Assembly: GCA_023898685.1 (NCBI GenBank)
Contig: CP060234.1
Span: 1,426,001-1,490,000, forward strand
Reading direction: 5' to 3'
Length of the DNA: 64,000 bases
Source of the DNA: Phycisphaeraceae bacterium
GTDB lineage: Bacteria > Planctomycetota > Phycisphaerae > Phycisphaerales > UBA1924
Numbering within the stretch: position 1 is the stretch's first letter; each line of letters starts with the position of its first letter. Under the pieces are notes generated by a model. The model had not been told where the DNA came from and did no database searches. It worked only from the letters and a program-made list of their open reading frames with translations. This document shows positions 1-9,200 of the stretch, piece after piece. Both the position numbers and the translations under genes were made by a program.

Positions 1-2
1 GG

Positions 3-56
3 CCCGTCGATCCGCTGTTCCGGTTCCAGCACGACCGGATCGGGCGGCGGTACTGA
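3..56 (+). CDS. C-terminal end of an unidentified protein (partial)
   Basis: An open frame enters from the left window edge and stops at TGA 54-56. It encodes the last 17 residues of a protein, ending in a basic tail (DRIGRRY). It is open only in this frame and has ordinary residue composition, but it is too short to assign a family. It may equally be a chance open frame. Confidence 0.3.
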   Translation, partial: PVDPLFRFQHDRIGRRY

Positions 57-123
57 GGCGAGCTTTGGATTCGGCGGAACGAGCCGGGGGTGCGAGCGGG
101 GATGGCCCGAATGGCGCTTCCAT

Positions 124-483
124 TCACACCTTCAGGTCGAGTCTCGACCGAACGCGGGCTTGCTCCGCTTTTCCGCGCTCGCGGTCGGCCTCGACGCGGG
201 CCCGGTCGTCGCCCCGCCGGGCGGCTTCCTCGAGCGTCGCCCGCTTCTTCTCGTGGCGCTCGATCACGTCACGGGCCTCGGCGTGCTCGCGCTCGCGGAT
301 CGCCCGCAGACGCTCCTCGGCTCGCTCCTGCTTCGCCCGCTCCTCGGCCCGGCGTTCGCGGTTCTCCGCCATCCGCTTCAGGGAGGCGTCGACCACGTCG
401 CCCATCACCTTCGCCTGGCGCGACCGAACGCCCGCGATCAGCAGATCAGCCGAGACACCCACCTGGCCGGGCTCGCGCACCAT
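124..483 (-). CDS. hypothetical coiled-coil protein, 119 aa
   Basis: The predicted protein is dominated by charged residues. From about residue 35 to the end it is a run of Arg/Glu/Lys/Ala heptads, expected to form one long helix or coiled coil. The first 35 residues are less charged (VSADLLIAGV). There is no signal peptide or membrane segment. The start ATG at 483 is preceded by a weak purine stretch (GGACGAGACGAG). No family is recognised. Compositional bias in GC-rich DNA can create such reading frames by chance, so the gene is uncertain. The opposite strand is also open here but reads as Arg/Ser/Pro-rich nonsense, which favours the minus strand. Confidence 0.4.
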   Translation of the reverse strand: MVREPGQVGVSADLLIAGVRSRQAKVMGDVVDASLKRMAENRERRAEERAKQERAEERLRAIREREHAEARDVIERHEKKRATLEEAARRGDDRARVEADRERGKAEQARVRSRLDLKV

Positions 484-616
484 CCCGGCTCGTCTCGTCC
501 GGAAACCACCCCCGATTCATGCCAACCGGCCAATCGGCATCGGATCGCCCCCGGGCGCGGCCGGCCGGGCGGCCCACCCCCCGGATTCTGGCACGACCCC
601 ACAACGGGGCCGCGGC

Positions 617-644
617 TGGACAGACCGACGCGATCCGCTAGAGT
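617..644 (+). promoter_or_regulatory. candidate sigma70-type promoter for ybeY
   Basis: TGGACA (617-622) and TAGAGT (639-644) are separated by 16 bp and lie 57 bp upstream of the ybeY ATG. It was found by eye and is only a plausible match to the -35/-10 consensus. Confidence 0.3.
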
Positions 645-700
645 GGACAGCAGAGCAGGCCGAAGAACCCCGCCGGGTCTTTTCCGCCTGGGCCAACGCC

Positions 701-1246
701 ATGGACGACGAAACGAGCTCTTCAGAACCGCCGTCTCCGGACGACTCGCCCGGGCGAGAACAGGCCGGCCGCGCCCCGAGCCCGGCCGGTTTCGACCTGC
801 TCGATCCGGCCCGGCTTCTCACGGACGCCCAGCACACGCGCTTGTGCGGCAGCGCCGTGGCCGCTCTGGCTCACCTGGGCTCGCCGGGAGAGGTGCGGGC
901 GCGTGTCGTTTCTGATGCCGAGATGGCCGACGCCCATGAGCGCTATTCGGGCGTGGCGGGCACGACCGACGTTTTGACCTTTGACCTGTCCGAGGCCGGG
1001 GCGCTGGACACCGATCTGCTGGTCTGTGTCGACGAGGCCCGTCGCCAGGCCGACCGGCGGGGCCACCCCGTCGAGCACGAGCTCACGCTCTACATCATCC
1101 ACGGCGTCCTTCACTGCCTGGGGTACGACGACAAGTCGGACGCCGATTCCGCCCGCATGCACGCCGAGGAGGACCGCATCCTGACCGCGATCGGGCTGGG
1201 CCCTGTGTATGCCGCGCACGCGGGGGCACGGGGGGATCGGCCATGA
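701..1246 (+). CDS. ybeY: YbeY-family endoribonuclease / rRNA maturation factor
   Basis: The 181-residue protein has a disordered acidic N-terminus of about 35 residues followed by a YbeY (UPF0054) domain. The family is a zinc-dependent single-strand endoribonuclease acting in 16S rRNA 3' processing and ribosome quality control. The diagnostic segment is HGVLHCLGYDDKSD near residue 135, with the conserved TTDVLTF about 50 residues earlier. In most members this motif reads HGxLHLxGYDH, giving three zinc-binding histidines. Here the third is an aspartate, which could still coordinate metal but is unusual. The start was placed at ATG 701 because the longer upstream frame is Arg/Ser-rich shadow sequence. 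The stop overlaps the next start (ATGA), so the two genes are probably translationally coupled. Confidence 0.88.
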   Translation: MDDETSSSEPPSPDDSPGREQAGRAPSPAGFDLLDPARLLTDAQHTRLCGSAVAALAHLGSPGEVRARVVSDAEMADAHERYSGVAGTTDVLTFDLSEAGALDTDLLVCVDEARRQADRRGHPVEHELTLYIIHGVLHCLGYDDKSDADSARMHAEEDRILTAIGLGPVYAAHAGARGDRP

Positions 1247-2577
1247 CCGAGCACGTGTGGCTCTGGATCGCCCTCGCGGCCGTGGCCATCGGCGCCGTGC
1301 TCTCCGCGGTCCAGATCGCGCTGCGGGACGTCTCGCGCGTCGCGCTCGAGGACCTGGTCAAGGGTCCGCGCCGTGGTTCGACCAACGGCAACGGCGGCGA
1401 CGATCGCCTGCCGCACTATCTCGAGGCGATCCTCGATGATCTGCCGGGCCACACCGCGGCGGTCGCGGTGCCGCGTGTGCTCTGCACGCTCACGGTGGGG
1501 CTCGCGGTCGTGCTCTGGATCCGTGATCTGCGCGGGGCGCCGTCGGTGGGCGCCGTCGAGGCGGTGATCGGTCTGCTCGCGGCGGGCGTGATCACCTGGC
1601 TCACGGGCGTCGTCATCCCGCTCGCCCTCGCCGAGCACGCGGCCGAGCGCGTGGTCGTTGCTTTCGCGTGGCTGGTGCGCTCGCTGGCGGTCACGTTCTC
1701 GCCCCTTCGGCGATTCGTTGCGTTCACGACCGAGATCGTCCGCCGGCTCGCGGGTGGGCAGGCGAAGGGATCGGCCGAGGCCCGAGAGGCCGAGCTGTTG
1801 AGCCTCGTCGAAGAATCCGAGCGGGAGGGCGACTTCGACGAGACCGAGCGCGAGATGATCGAGGCGGTCGTGGAGTTTCGCTCGACGACGGTCGAACAGA
1901 TCATGACTCCCCGCACCGAGATCCAGGGCTTCGAGTACACCGACGACCTCGAGGCGGTCAAGCAGGCCGCCCGTGACGCGACGCATTCGCGCATCCCGGT
2001 CTACTCAGAGAACCTCGACACGGTCGTGGGCGTGCTCTACCTCAAGGACCTGCTCCGCTGGTTCATCTCCGGTCCGCCCGAGTCGAAGCCGTTCGTTCTC
2101 AAGGACATCCTCCGCGAGGCGACCTACGTCCCGGAGACCAAGACCGTACGCGAGCTGCTCACCGAGTTGCTCGAAGAGAAGGTGCACATCGCGTTCGCCA
2201 CCGACGAGTACGGCGGGCTCGCCGGACTGGTCACGATCGAGGACATCATCGAGGAGATCTTCGGCGAGATCCGCGACGAGTACGAGCAGGAAGAGGACGA
2301 CACGCCCCAGGTGGTGATTGACACCGAGTCCCGAACGGCCGAGATCGACGCCCGCGCCGACGTCGACGACGCGAACGACGCCCTCGAAGCCATCGATCTC
2401 GTCCTCCCGGAGAACGAGGACTGGGACACGGTCGGCGGCTTCGTGGTCACGACGATGGGCAAAATCCCCGAGCCGGGGGAGACATTGGTCCATCAGGACT
2501 TGCTGGTCACCGTTCTCGAATCCGAGCCGACACGGGTCGTCAAGGTGCGGATCGAGCCCCGCGTGCTGAGCACCTGA
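1243..2577 (+). CDS. CorC/HlyC-type transporter (DUF21-CBS-CorC_HlyC)
   Basis: This 444-residue membrane protein has the three-part layout of the CNNM/CorC family of Mg2+/Co2+-related transporters. An N-terminal DUF21 region carries about three or four hydrophobic segments (residues 1-150). A pair of CBS domains follows: the first around TPRTEIQGF and HSRIPVY, the second around VHIAFATDEYGGLAGLVT then IEDIIEEIFGEI. A C-terminal CorC_HlyC domain contains DTVGGFV. The CBS pair of this family binds adenine nucleotides and gates transport. The ATG overlaps the ybeY stop by 4 nt. A ybeY-corC order is common in bacteria, which supports both calls. The transported ion cannot be read from the sequence. 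Confidence 0.9.
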   Translation: MTEHVWLWIALAAVAIGAVLSAVQIALRDVSRVALEDLVKGPRRGSTNGNGGDDRLPHYLEAILDDLPGHTAAVAVPRVLCTLTVGLAVVLWIRDLRGAPSVGAVEAVIGLLAAGVITWLTGVVIPLALAEHAAERVVVAFAWLVRSLAVTFSPLRRFVAFTTEIVRRLAGGQAKGSAEAREAELLSLVEESEREGDFDETEREMIEAVVEFRSTTVEQIMTPRTEIQGFEYTDDLEAVKQAARDATHSRIPVYSENLDTVVGVLYLKDLLRWFISGPPESKPFVLKDILREATYVPETKTVRELLTELLEEKVHIAFATDEYGGLAGLVTIEDIIEEIFGEIRDEYEQEEDDTPQVVIDTESRTAEIDARADVDDANDALEAIDLVLPENEDWDTVGGFVVTTMGKIPEPGETLVHQDLLVTVLESEPTRVVKVRIEPRVLST

Positions 2578-2618
2578 TCGGCGTTTTTTCGGACTGGGGC
2601 ATCCGGCAACCGGGCCAT

Positions 2619-2647
2619 CGAACAACGCCCGATGTTCGGTGTTTTTT
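2619..2647 (+). terminator. rho-independent terminator after the corC-type gene
   Basis: Stem CGAACA / TGTTCG (2619-2624 and 2633-2638) with an 8-nt loop is followed by GTG and six T residues (2642-2647). It lies between the transporter and the histidine kinase, which are therefore separate transcription units. Confidence 0.6.
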
Positions 2648-2726
2648 CCTCAGATGACACGCCGGATCCGCCGACAACCCCGGTTGGTCGTGTTGCGCCC
2701 CGGCGCGGGGCCTCGTGAAGGACGCC

Positions 2727-4349
2727 ATGCCCGGTGATGTCCGACATCCTCTCGAAGAGAAGGCCACGAACGCGAGGTATCGCCTTGCGCTCGACCACAC
2801 GGCCATCGTCGCGATCACCGATCATCGCGGGACCATCACTTACGTCAACGACAAGTTCTGCAAGATCAGCGGTTACGAACGCGGCGAACTGCTGGGCCGG
2901 AATCACCGTGTCCTCAGTTCGGGTCAGCACCCGAAGTCGTTCTTCACCGAGATGTTCCGTGTCATCGCCAAGGGCGGCGTCTGGCGTGGCGACATCTGCA
3001 ACCGCGCAAAGAACGGCTCGCTCTACTGGGTTGATACGACGATCGTTCCAGCGATCGGCGAGGATGGTCGGGTTGACGCCTACATCGCGATCCGCAGCGA
3101 CATCACTGAACGCAAGCTCCGTGAGCAGTCGTCGGTCGACGCCTACGAGCACATCAAGGAGTTGTGCAATCTCAAGACCGAGTTCTTCGCCAACATCAGC
3201 CACGAGATCCGCACGCCGCTGACCGCGATCCTCGGCTACACCGAGCTTCTCTTCGATGACGCCATCGACCCCGCCGAGCGGAGCGCCCACCTCAACACCA
3301 TCCGGCGCAACGGCGAGCACCTGCTCCGCATGGTCAACGATCTGCTCGACGCCACCAAGATCGAGGCGCAGGGGCTCGGCGTCGAGCTCGTCGACACCGA
3401 CACCGTCGAGGCCGTCGTCGAGGTGATCGCTTCGTTGCAGATTCGCGCTGATGGCAAGGGTCTGCCCATCGCCCTCGAATTCGAGACCCCCATCCCCCCG
3501 ACGATCTTCACCGACCCGGTCCGCTTGCGCCAGATCCTCACGAATCTCCTTGGCAACGCGATCAAGTTCACCGAGGTGGGGCGCGTCCGCGTGGCTGTCG
3601 GACTCGAGCACCGGGGTGGCGTTCCCATGCTCCGAGTTGAGGTCGCCGACACGGGGATCGGCATCAAGCCTGAGACCATCGGCCGGCTCTTCGAGCCCTT
3701 CCAGCAGGCCGACGCGTCGACGACACGCAAGTACGGCGGCACCGGGCTGGGGCTCTGCATCTCACGCCGGCTCGCGACCCTGCTCGGGGGGGGGATCACG
3801 GTTCGTTCGACTCCGGGGGTGGGCAGCTCATTCGTGCTTCATGTGCCCACCGGGCCGCTCGGCCACGACGGGCTGCTCGGCGCCGACGAGGCGCACCAGA
3901 GGGCGCGCCGCTATCACAACACGCTCCGCGGTGTCGAGACGCCCAGCCCGAACGAGCATCCTCTCCACGACAGGTCGATTCTCCTCGTGGAGGACGGGCC
4001 CGACAACCAGCGGCTGCTCGCCCACTTCCTCCGCAACGGCGGGGCGGCCGTCACGGTGGCGGAGGACGGTCAGGTCGCGCTGGACCTCGTCGAACGCGGG
4101 GTCACCTTCGACGCCATCCTCATGGATGTTCACATGCCGCGGATGGACGGCATCGAGGCGACCCAACGCATCCGCGCGCTGGGGGTCGCCACGCCGGTCA
4201 TCGCCCTCACCGCCCATGCCTCGGGCGAAGACTGCGACCGCTGTCTCGCCGCGGGGTGCGACGACTACCTGACCAAGCCCATCACGTGCGACGCGCTTCT
4301 TGGCACGCTCGCCCGGTGGATCGACGCTCGCGACCGCGACGCCGCCTGA
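2727..4349 (+). CDS. PAS-containing hybrid sensor histidine kinase
   Basis: This 540-residue soluble protein has no signal peptide or membrane segment. Domains in order are: PAS (about 20-130, with YVNDKFCKISGY and GRNHRVLSSGQHP, ending in the PAC-type DITERK); HisKA (about 145-215) with the phospho-acceptor His at about residue 159 in NISHEIRTPL; HATPase (about 255-370) with N box NLLGNAIKFT and G boxes DTGIGI and GGTGLGL; and a C-terminal receiver (about 415-535) with the acceptor Asp at about 467 in MDVHMPRMDG and the conserved Lys in LTKPI. It probably senses a cytoplasmic cue and phosphorylates its own receiver. No partner regulator or HPt protein is adjacent. ATG 2727 was preferred over GTG 2715 because AAGGA lies 4 nt upstream. 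Confidence 0.92.
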   Translation: MPGDVRHPLEEKATNARYRLALDHTAIVAITDHRGTITYVNDKFCKISGYERGELLGRNHRVLSSGQHPKSFFTEMFRVIAKGGVWRGDICNRAKNGSLYWVDTTIVPAIGEDGRVDAYIAIRSDITERKLREQSSVDAYEHIKELCNLKTEFFANISHEIRTPLTAILGYTELLFDDAIDPAERSAHLNTIRRNGEHLLRMVNDLLDATKIEAQGLGVELVDTDTVEAVVEVIASLQIRADGKGLPIALEFETPIPPTIFTDPVRLRQILTNLLGNAIKFTEVGRVRVAVGLEHRGGVPMLRVEVADTGIGIKPETIGRLFEPFQQADASTTRKYGGTGLGLCISRRLATLLGGGITVRSTPGVGSSFVLHVPTGPLGHDGLLGADEAHQRARRYHNTLRGVETPSPNEHPLHDRSILLVEDGPDNQRLLAHFLRNGGAAVTVAEDGQVALDLVERGVTFDAILMDVHMPRMDGIEATQRIRALGVATPVIALTAHASGEDCDRCLAAGCDDYLTKPITCDALLGTLARWIDARDRDAA

Positions 4350-4420
4350 CCTCAGGCGCCTCCGGCGGCGGTCATCGCCTCCGGCTTGGGCCGACACCCC
4401 GGGCTCCATACCATCCGTCC

Positions 4421-6052
4421 ATGCCCAGTGCCATGACGCTCTACAACACGCTGACCAATCGGGCCGAGCCCGTCATCCCGGGCGATCCCGGGCTTGTGAC
4501 CTTCTACACGTGCGGGCCCACGGTCTACGACGACGCCCACATCGGCAACTTCCGGTCTTTCCTCGCCGCCGACCTGCTCCGGCGTTTTCTCGAGAGTCCG
4601 CTGTGCACCCTCACCGCCGCGGATGGATCGCTGCGGCGAGGCCCGCGCCGGGTCCTCCAGGTGATGAACATCACCGACGTGGGGCACATGACCGACGACT
4701 CGAACGCCGACGGCGGGGGCGAGGACAAGATGGCCGTCGCCGGCCGGCGCATCGCCGAGGCGAAGAAGGCGGGCAAGATCCCCGACGATGCCGATGTCGA
4801 CCCGGGCGATCCGCGGGCGATCGCGCGGTTCTTCGCCGACCGCTTCCTCGAGGACGCGAAGGCCCTGGGCCTCAAGGTCGCGATCGAAGCCGAGAAGGAC
4901 GCGAGCCTGATGCCGCGCGCCTCGGCCTGCATCGATGGCATGAGGGCGGTGATTTCCCGCCTGCTCGAAACCGGCTCGGCCTACACCGCGGGCGAGCCGG
5001 GCAGCCGAGCGATCTACTTCGACGTGCGCACGTTCGAGCCCTACGGCCGGCTCAGCGGGAACACGCTCGACAAGCTCCGCGGCGGCGCGGGGGGCCGCGT
5101 CTCGGAGGCGAACCAGAGCCAGAAGCGCCATCCGGCCGATTTCCTGCTGTGGAAGGAGGACGCGTCGCACCTGATGAAGTGGCCCGCCCCCGCTTCGCCT
5201 CACACCGAGGGCTGGGACGAGGGGTATCCCGGCTGGCACATCGAGTGCACCGCGATGTCGCTGGGCCGGCTCGTCCCGGGCGGGCTCAAACGCATCCTGG
5301 GCACGCCGGGCAACTACCAGATCGACCTCCACTCGGGCGGCGAGGACAACATCTTCCCGCACCACGAGTGCGAACTCGCCCAGAGCTGTGCGCTCACCGG
5401 CGCGCCCGCCTTCGCCCGCCACTGGTTCCATGCCCGCTACCTGATGGTCGAGGGCGCGAAGATGTCCAAGAGCAAGGGCACCTTCTTCACGGCGCGCGAC
5501 CTGTTTGTGATGGGGCACGAACCCGCCGCGGTGCGGCTCGAGCTCATCAAGACCCACTACCGTGCCAACGCTGATTTCTCGATGGAGGGGCTGAAAGGAA
5601 GCGCCAAGTTCGTCGACAGACTCCGGCGGTTCCTCGATTCGTGTCCGCAGGGCGCCGCCGCCGAGCAGGGCAGGGTGTCGGATCACCCCGTCCTCCGAGT
5701 CGTCGCCGACGCGCTGCACGACGACCTCAACATCGCCGGTGCGCTGGGTGAGATCAGCAAGTGGATGAACGAGACGACGGCGCCCACCGCCGCCGCCGCC
5801 GCCGCGGTGCGCACGATCGACGCGATCCTGGGCCTGCTCGACCGCCCCCGCGCCGAGAGCCGGGAGACCGAGATCGGGGTGTACATCGGCGTGGAGCCCG
5901 ACGCCGAGGTCGAGGCGTTGCTGGCCGAGCGGGCGGCGGCCCGGAAGGCGAAGGACTATGCCCGGTCGGACGCGATCCGCGACGAGCTCGCCGCCCGGGG
6001 CTATGCGATCAAGGACGTGGCCGGGGGCAAGGTGGAGGTGGGCCGCGCCTAG
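4421..6052 (+). CDS. cysS: cysteinyl-tRNA synthetase
   Basis: This 543-residue class I aminoacyl-tRNA synthetase charges tRNA-Cys in the cytoplasm. The N-terminal zinc-site cysteine and signature are FYTCGPTVYDDAHIGN, where the HIGN part is the HIGH motif. Further zinc-site residues lie in WHIECTAMS and HHECELAQS, and the KMSKS loop is GAKMSKSKGTFF. The C-terminal part carries the DALR-like anticodon-binding region. The long insertion after MNITDVGHMTDD, up to about residue 140, is typical of several CysRS subfamilies. The start at ATG 4421 gives the expected N-terminus (MPSAMTLYNTLTNR); the frame extends further upstream but with no homology-like sequence. Confidence 0.95.
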   Translation: MPSAMTLYNTLTNRAEPVIPGDPGLVTFYTCGPTVYDDAHIGNFRSFLAADLLRRFLESPLCTLTAADGSLRRGPRRVLQVMNITDVGHMTDDSNADGGGEDKMAVAGRRIAEAKKAGKIPDDADVDPGDPRAIARFFADRFLEDAKALGLKVAIEAEKDASLMPRASACIDGMRAVISRLLETGSAYTAGEPGSRAIYFDVRTFEPYGRLSGNTLDKLRGGAGGRVSEANQSQKRHPADFLLWKEDASHLMKWPAPASPHTEGWDEGYPGWHIECTAMSLGRLVPGGLKRILGTPGNYQIDLHSGGEDNIFPHHECELAQSCALTGAPAFARHWFHARYLMVEGAKMSKSKGTFFTARDLFVMGHEPAAVRLELIKTHYRANADFSMEGLKGSAKFVDRLRRFLDSCPQGAAAEQGRVSDHPVLRVVADALHDDLNIAGALGEISKWMNETTAPTAAAAAAVRTIDAILGLLDRPRAESRETEIGVYIGVEPDAEVEALLAERAAARKAKDYARSDAIRDELAARGYAIKDVAGGKVEVGRA

Positions 6053-6226
6053 TTGGCACCCCGATCCGGTGGGTGTTCCTTTCTGGTGTCGCGCCTGGCC
6101 GGGGCCGCCGGATTCGGGAGCATTCGGGCTTGCCGCATGTGCACCCGTGCGGCATGATCGCAGGATCTCAGCGCCGATACGGCCGAAAAACGTGGCCTGG
6201 GCGTTCTGACTGGGAAGGGACTTGCG

Positions 6227-9200
6227 TTGCGCGCTGGGCCGGGAGAGGACACATTGACCGAGGCCGGGCGGGACAGCGTTCAGGACGTGGGATCGGCGTT
6301 TGCGCTGATCGCCCGCGCGTACATGGGGGCCGTCGCCGCGTCGGAACGCGATCGTGGGTTGACGTATGGCGATCTCGACGCGGATTCGGCGGCGATCGCG
6401 CACGCCCTTGGACGCATGGGCCTGATGCCGGGCGAGCGCGTTCTGGTCGCGTTGCCTCGGGGGCTGGATTACCTGCGTGTGGTCGTCGCGATCGTGCGCG
6501 CGGGGGGGGTCTATGTGCCCGTCGATCCGGCCTGGCCCCCGGAGCGGCTGGAGCAGATCGCGCGCATCACACGGCCGGTGCTGACGGTGGCTCCTCACGG
6601 CTGGTCGACTCTGCGTGGCGCTGTCGCGATCGGGGATCTCGACGGGCAAGCGGACGCGTTCGATCCGCCGCCGATCGGGCGAGACTCGCCGTGCTATGTC
6701 ATGTTCACGTCGGGCACGACGGGCGAGCCGAAGGGCGTGGTCGTGCCGCACAGGGCGGTGTTGCGTCTCGTGGTGGGCCCCGACGCGTACGACGTCGGCC
6801 CCGATCGCGCGTGGCTGCACCTCTCGTCGACGTCGTTCGATGCTTCGACGCTGGAGATCTGGGCGCCGCTGCTCAACGGGGGGCGCTGCATCACCGTGCC
6901 CGACACGCTCCCGTCGCTGGATCGGATCGCCGAGATCCTGCGCGAGACGGGCACGACCGACGCGTGGCTCACGGCGTCGCTGTTCAACGCGGTGGTGGAT
7001 CACGCCCCGGACGCGTTCTCGGGCTTGCGGCAGGTGCTCACGGGGGGCGAGCGGCTGAGCGGCGAGCACGTGCGGCGATTCCTGCGGCGCTGGCCCGACA
7101 TCCGACTGATCAACGGGTACGGCCCCACCGAGAACACGACTTTTACGTGCTGCCGGACGATCGAGCCCGCCGACGCGGACGATCCGGGTGGCGTCCCCAT
7201 CGGTCTGCCAATCCGCGGCACGGAGGTGCGTCTCGTCGATGATCGGGGCCTTCCGGTGGACGATGGCGAGCCGGGCGAGCTCGTCGCCGGGGGTGACGGT
7301 GTGGCGCTGGGCTACCTGGGCGACGAGGCGCTGACCGCCGCCCGCTTTGTGACGCTCCCGGGCGGCGAGGGGCTCTGGTACCGCACGGGTGATTTCGCCC
7401 GACGCCGCGCCGACGGGCTGATCGAGTTTCTGGGGCGTCGGGATAGGCAGGTGAAGGTTCGAGGCCACCGGATCGAACTCGAGGAGGTCGAGGCGCAGAT
7501 CGCCGCGTGTCCGGGCGTGACGCGCGCGCTGGCGATGACCATCGGGGACCGGGCCGACCTCAACCGTCTCGCGGCCGCCTATACCGCCGGGGCAGAACCG
7601 TTGGCATCCGATGATCTACGGGCGTTCTTGATTGCTCGCCTCCCGAGGCACCTCGTGCCCGATGTGCTATGCCCGCTCGAGCGGATCCCGGTGGGCCCGA
7701 CCGGCAAGGTCGCTCTCGACGCCGTCCGCGAACTGATCCTGCGGGCCGCGGCCCCGTCGGTGGGCCTGAGCGCACAGGAAGGATGGCGTGAACTGGTGGG
7801 GCTTCTCGCCGAGGTGCTTCCCGGTGCGGCCGCCGAGCCCGACGGGTCGTTCATCGCGATCGGGGGGCACTCGATCGCCGCGCTCAGGCTGGCGGCGGGT
7901 CTACGGGCCCGGCACGGGGTGCGGGTCGAGGTCGGGCGGATCCTCGGGTGCGAAGCGCTGGGCGAACTCGCCGAGGCGATCGCCTGCGGCCCGGGGCCCG
8001 CCGAGGATGGCGGGGAGTCGGACGAGGCGGGCCCCGTTCTGGCCGCCTCGATGCAGCAACAATTCTTCTTTGAGCAGGCGCTCGACCCGACACGGTCGGC
8101 CTATCACGAGTTCGCCGCGTTCCGCGCGGGGGCCGGCCTCGACGTCGCGGCGCTCGAGGCGGCGTGGCGGGGTCTCGTGGCGAGGCACGAGATCCTGCGC
8201 ACCAGGCTCGAGCTGCGCGACGATCGGCTGCTCCAGCACATCGACCCGCCCGAGGCGGCGCACAATGCGGAGTTCGGCGTCCATGCGCTGATCGAGTGGC
8301 CGGATGATCGCACGCCGGACGAGGCGGCCGCCGTGCTCAACACGCCGTTCGATCTCGAGCGAGCGCACTCCGCCCGGTTGCACGTCTTTGTGCTGAGGGA
8401 CGGCACGTTCGGCGTGGTGCTTGTCTTCCATCACATGGCGGTCGACGAGTGGTCGCTGGGGTTGATCGCGGACGATCTGGGCACGCTGTACCGAGGGGAG
8501 AGCCTCTCGCCGGCGGTCCAATTCCGCCGCTTCAGCGAACACGAGCGTCGCGCGCGGACCGACGCCGAGACCGAGTGCGTCGCCGAACGCCTGCTGGCGG
8601 TCTCGCCACCGCGTGCGACGCTCGGCCGCGCCCCGGCGCCGGCGACGCGCCGGCCCGTTCTTTCCGGGTTGACGACCTCAGAGGTCGAGCGGCGAGCAAC
8701 CGGGTTGGGTTGCACGCCATCGGCCTTCCTGCTCGCGGTCTACGGGCGTGCGATCTGCGAGGTGTTCGACCGGCAGGACGTGGCGATCCTCACCCCGCTC
8801 TCGCGACGCACGGGGCCGGATCTGCAACGCGTCGTCGGCTGCTGTAACACCATGCATCCGATCGTGTTCGATGGGCGCGACCCGGATCTTCGGCGTGCCA
8901 CCCGGGGTGTCCAGCGGGCCTTCGTCGAGGCCTACGACCGACCGATCGCGCCCTTCTCGGAGGTGATGCGGGCTGCGCAGCGGAAGGCTAGGGGCCGAGG
9001 TTTCAACGTTGAGTTCGGCTTCGCGTACCAAACCCGCACTGGTTTCCGCCCCGACATGGGCGGCGTTGAGATCGGCCCGCTGCGCTGTCCCGACGCCGCG
9101 GCGCGTTTTCCGTTGGCGATGCTGCTGCACACCGAGGCGGATCGGGTGGTAGGCGCCCTGGCGGCCTCGGCGGGTTCGGAGGGGGAGTCGCACCTGCACG

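Noticed and set aside
6127..6152. Hairpin TGCCGCA / TGCGGCA between cysS and NRPS
   Set aside because: It is only 7 bp with no T-run, so it is insufficient to call a terminator or regulatory site.
4352..7468. Very long minus-strand open frame (1038 codons) opposite cysS and the NRPS start
   Set aside because: It is antisense to two clearly recognisable genes, rich in Arg, His and Pro, and shows no family motif. It is an expected shadow in GC-rich coding DNA.
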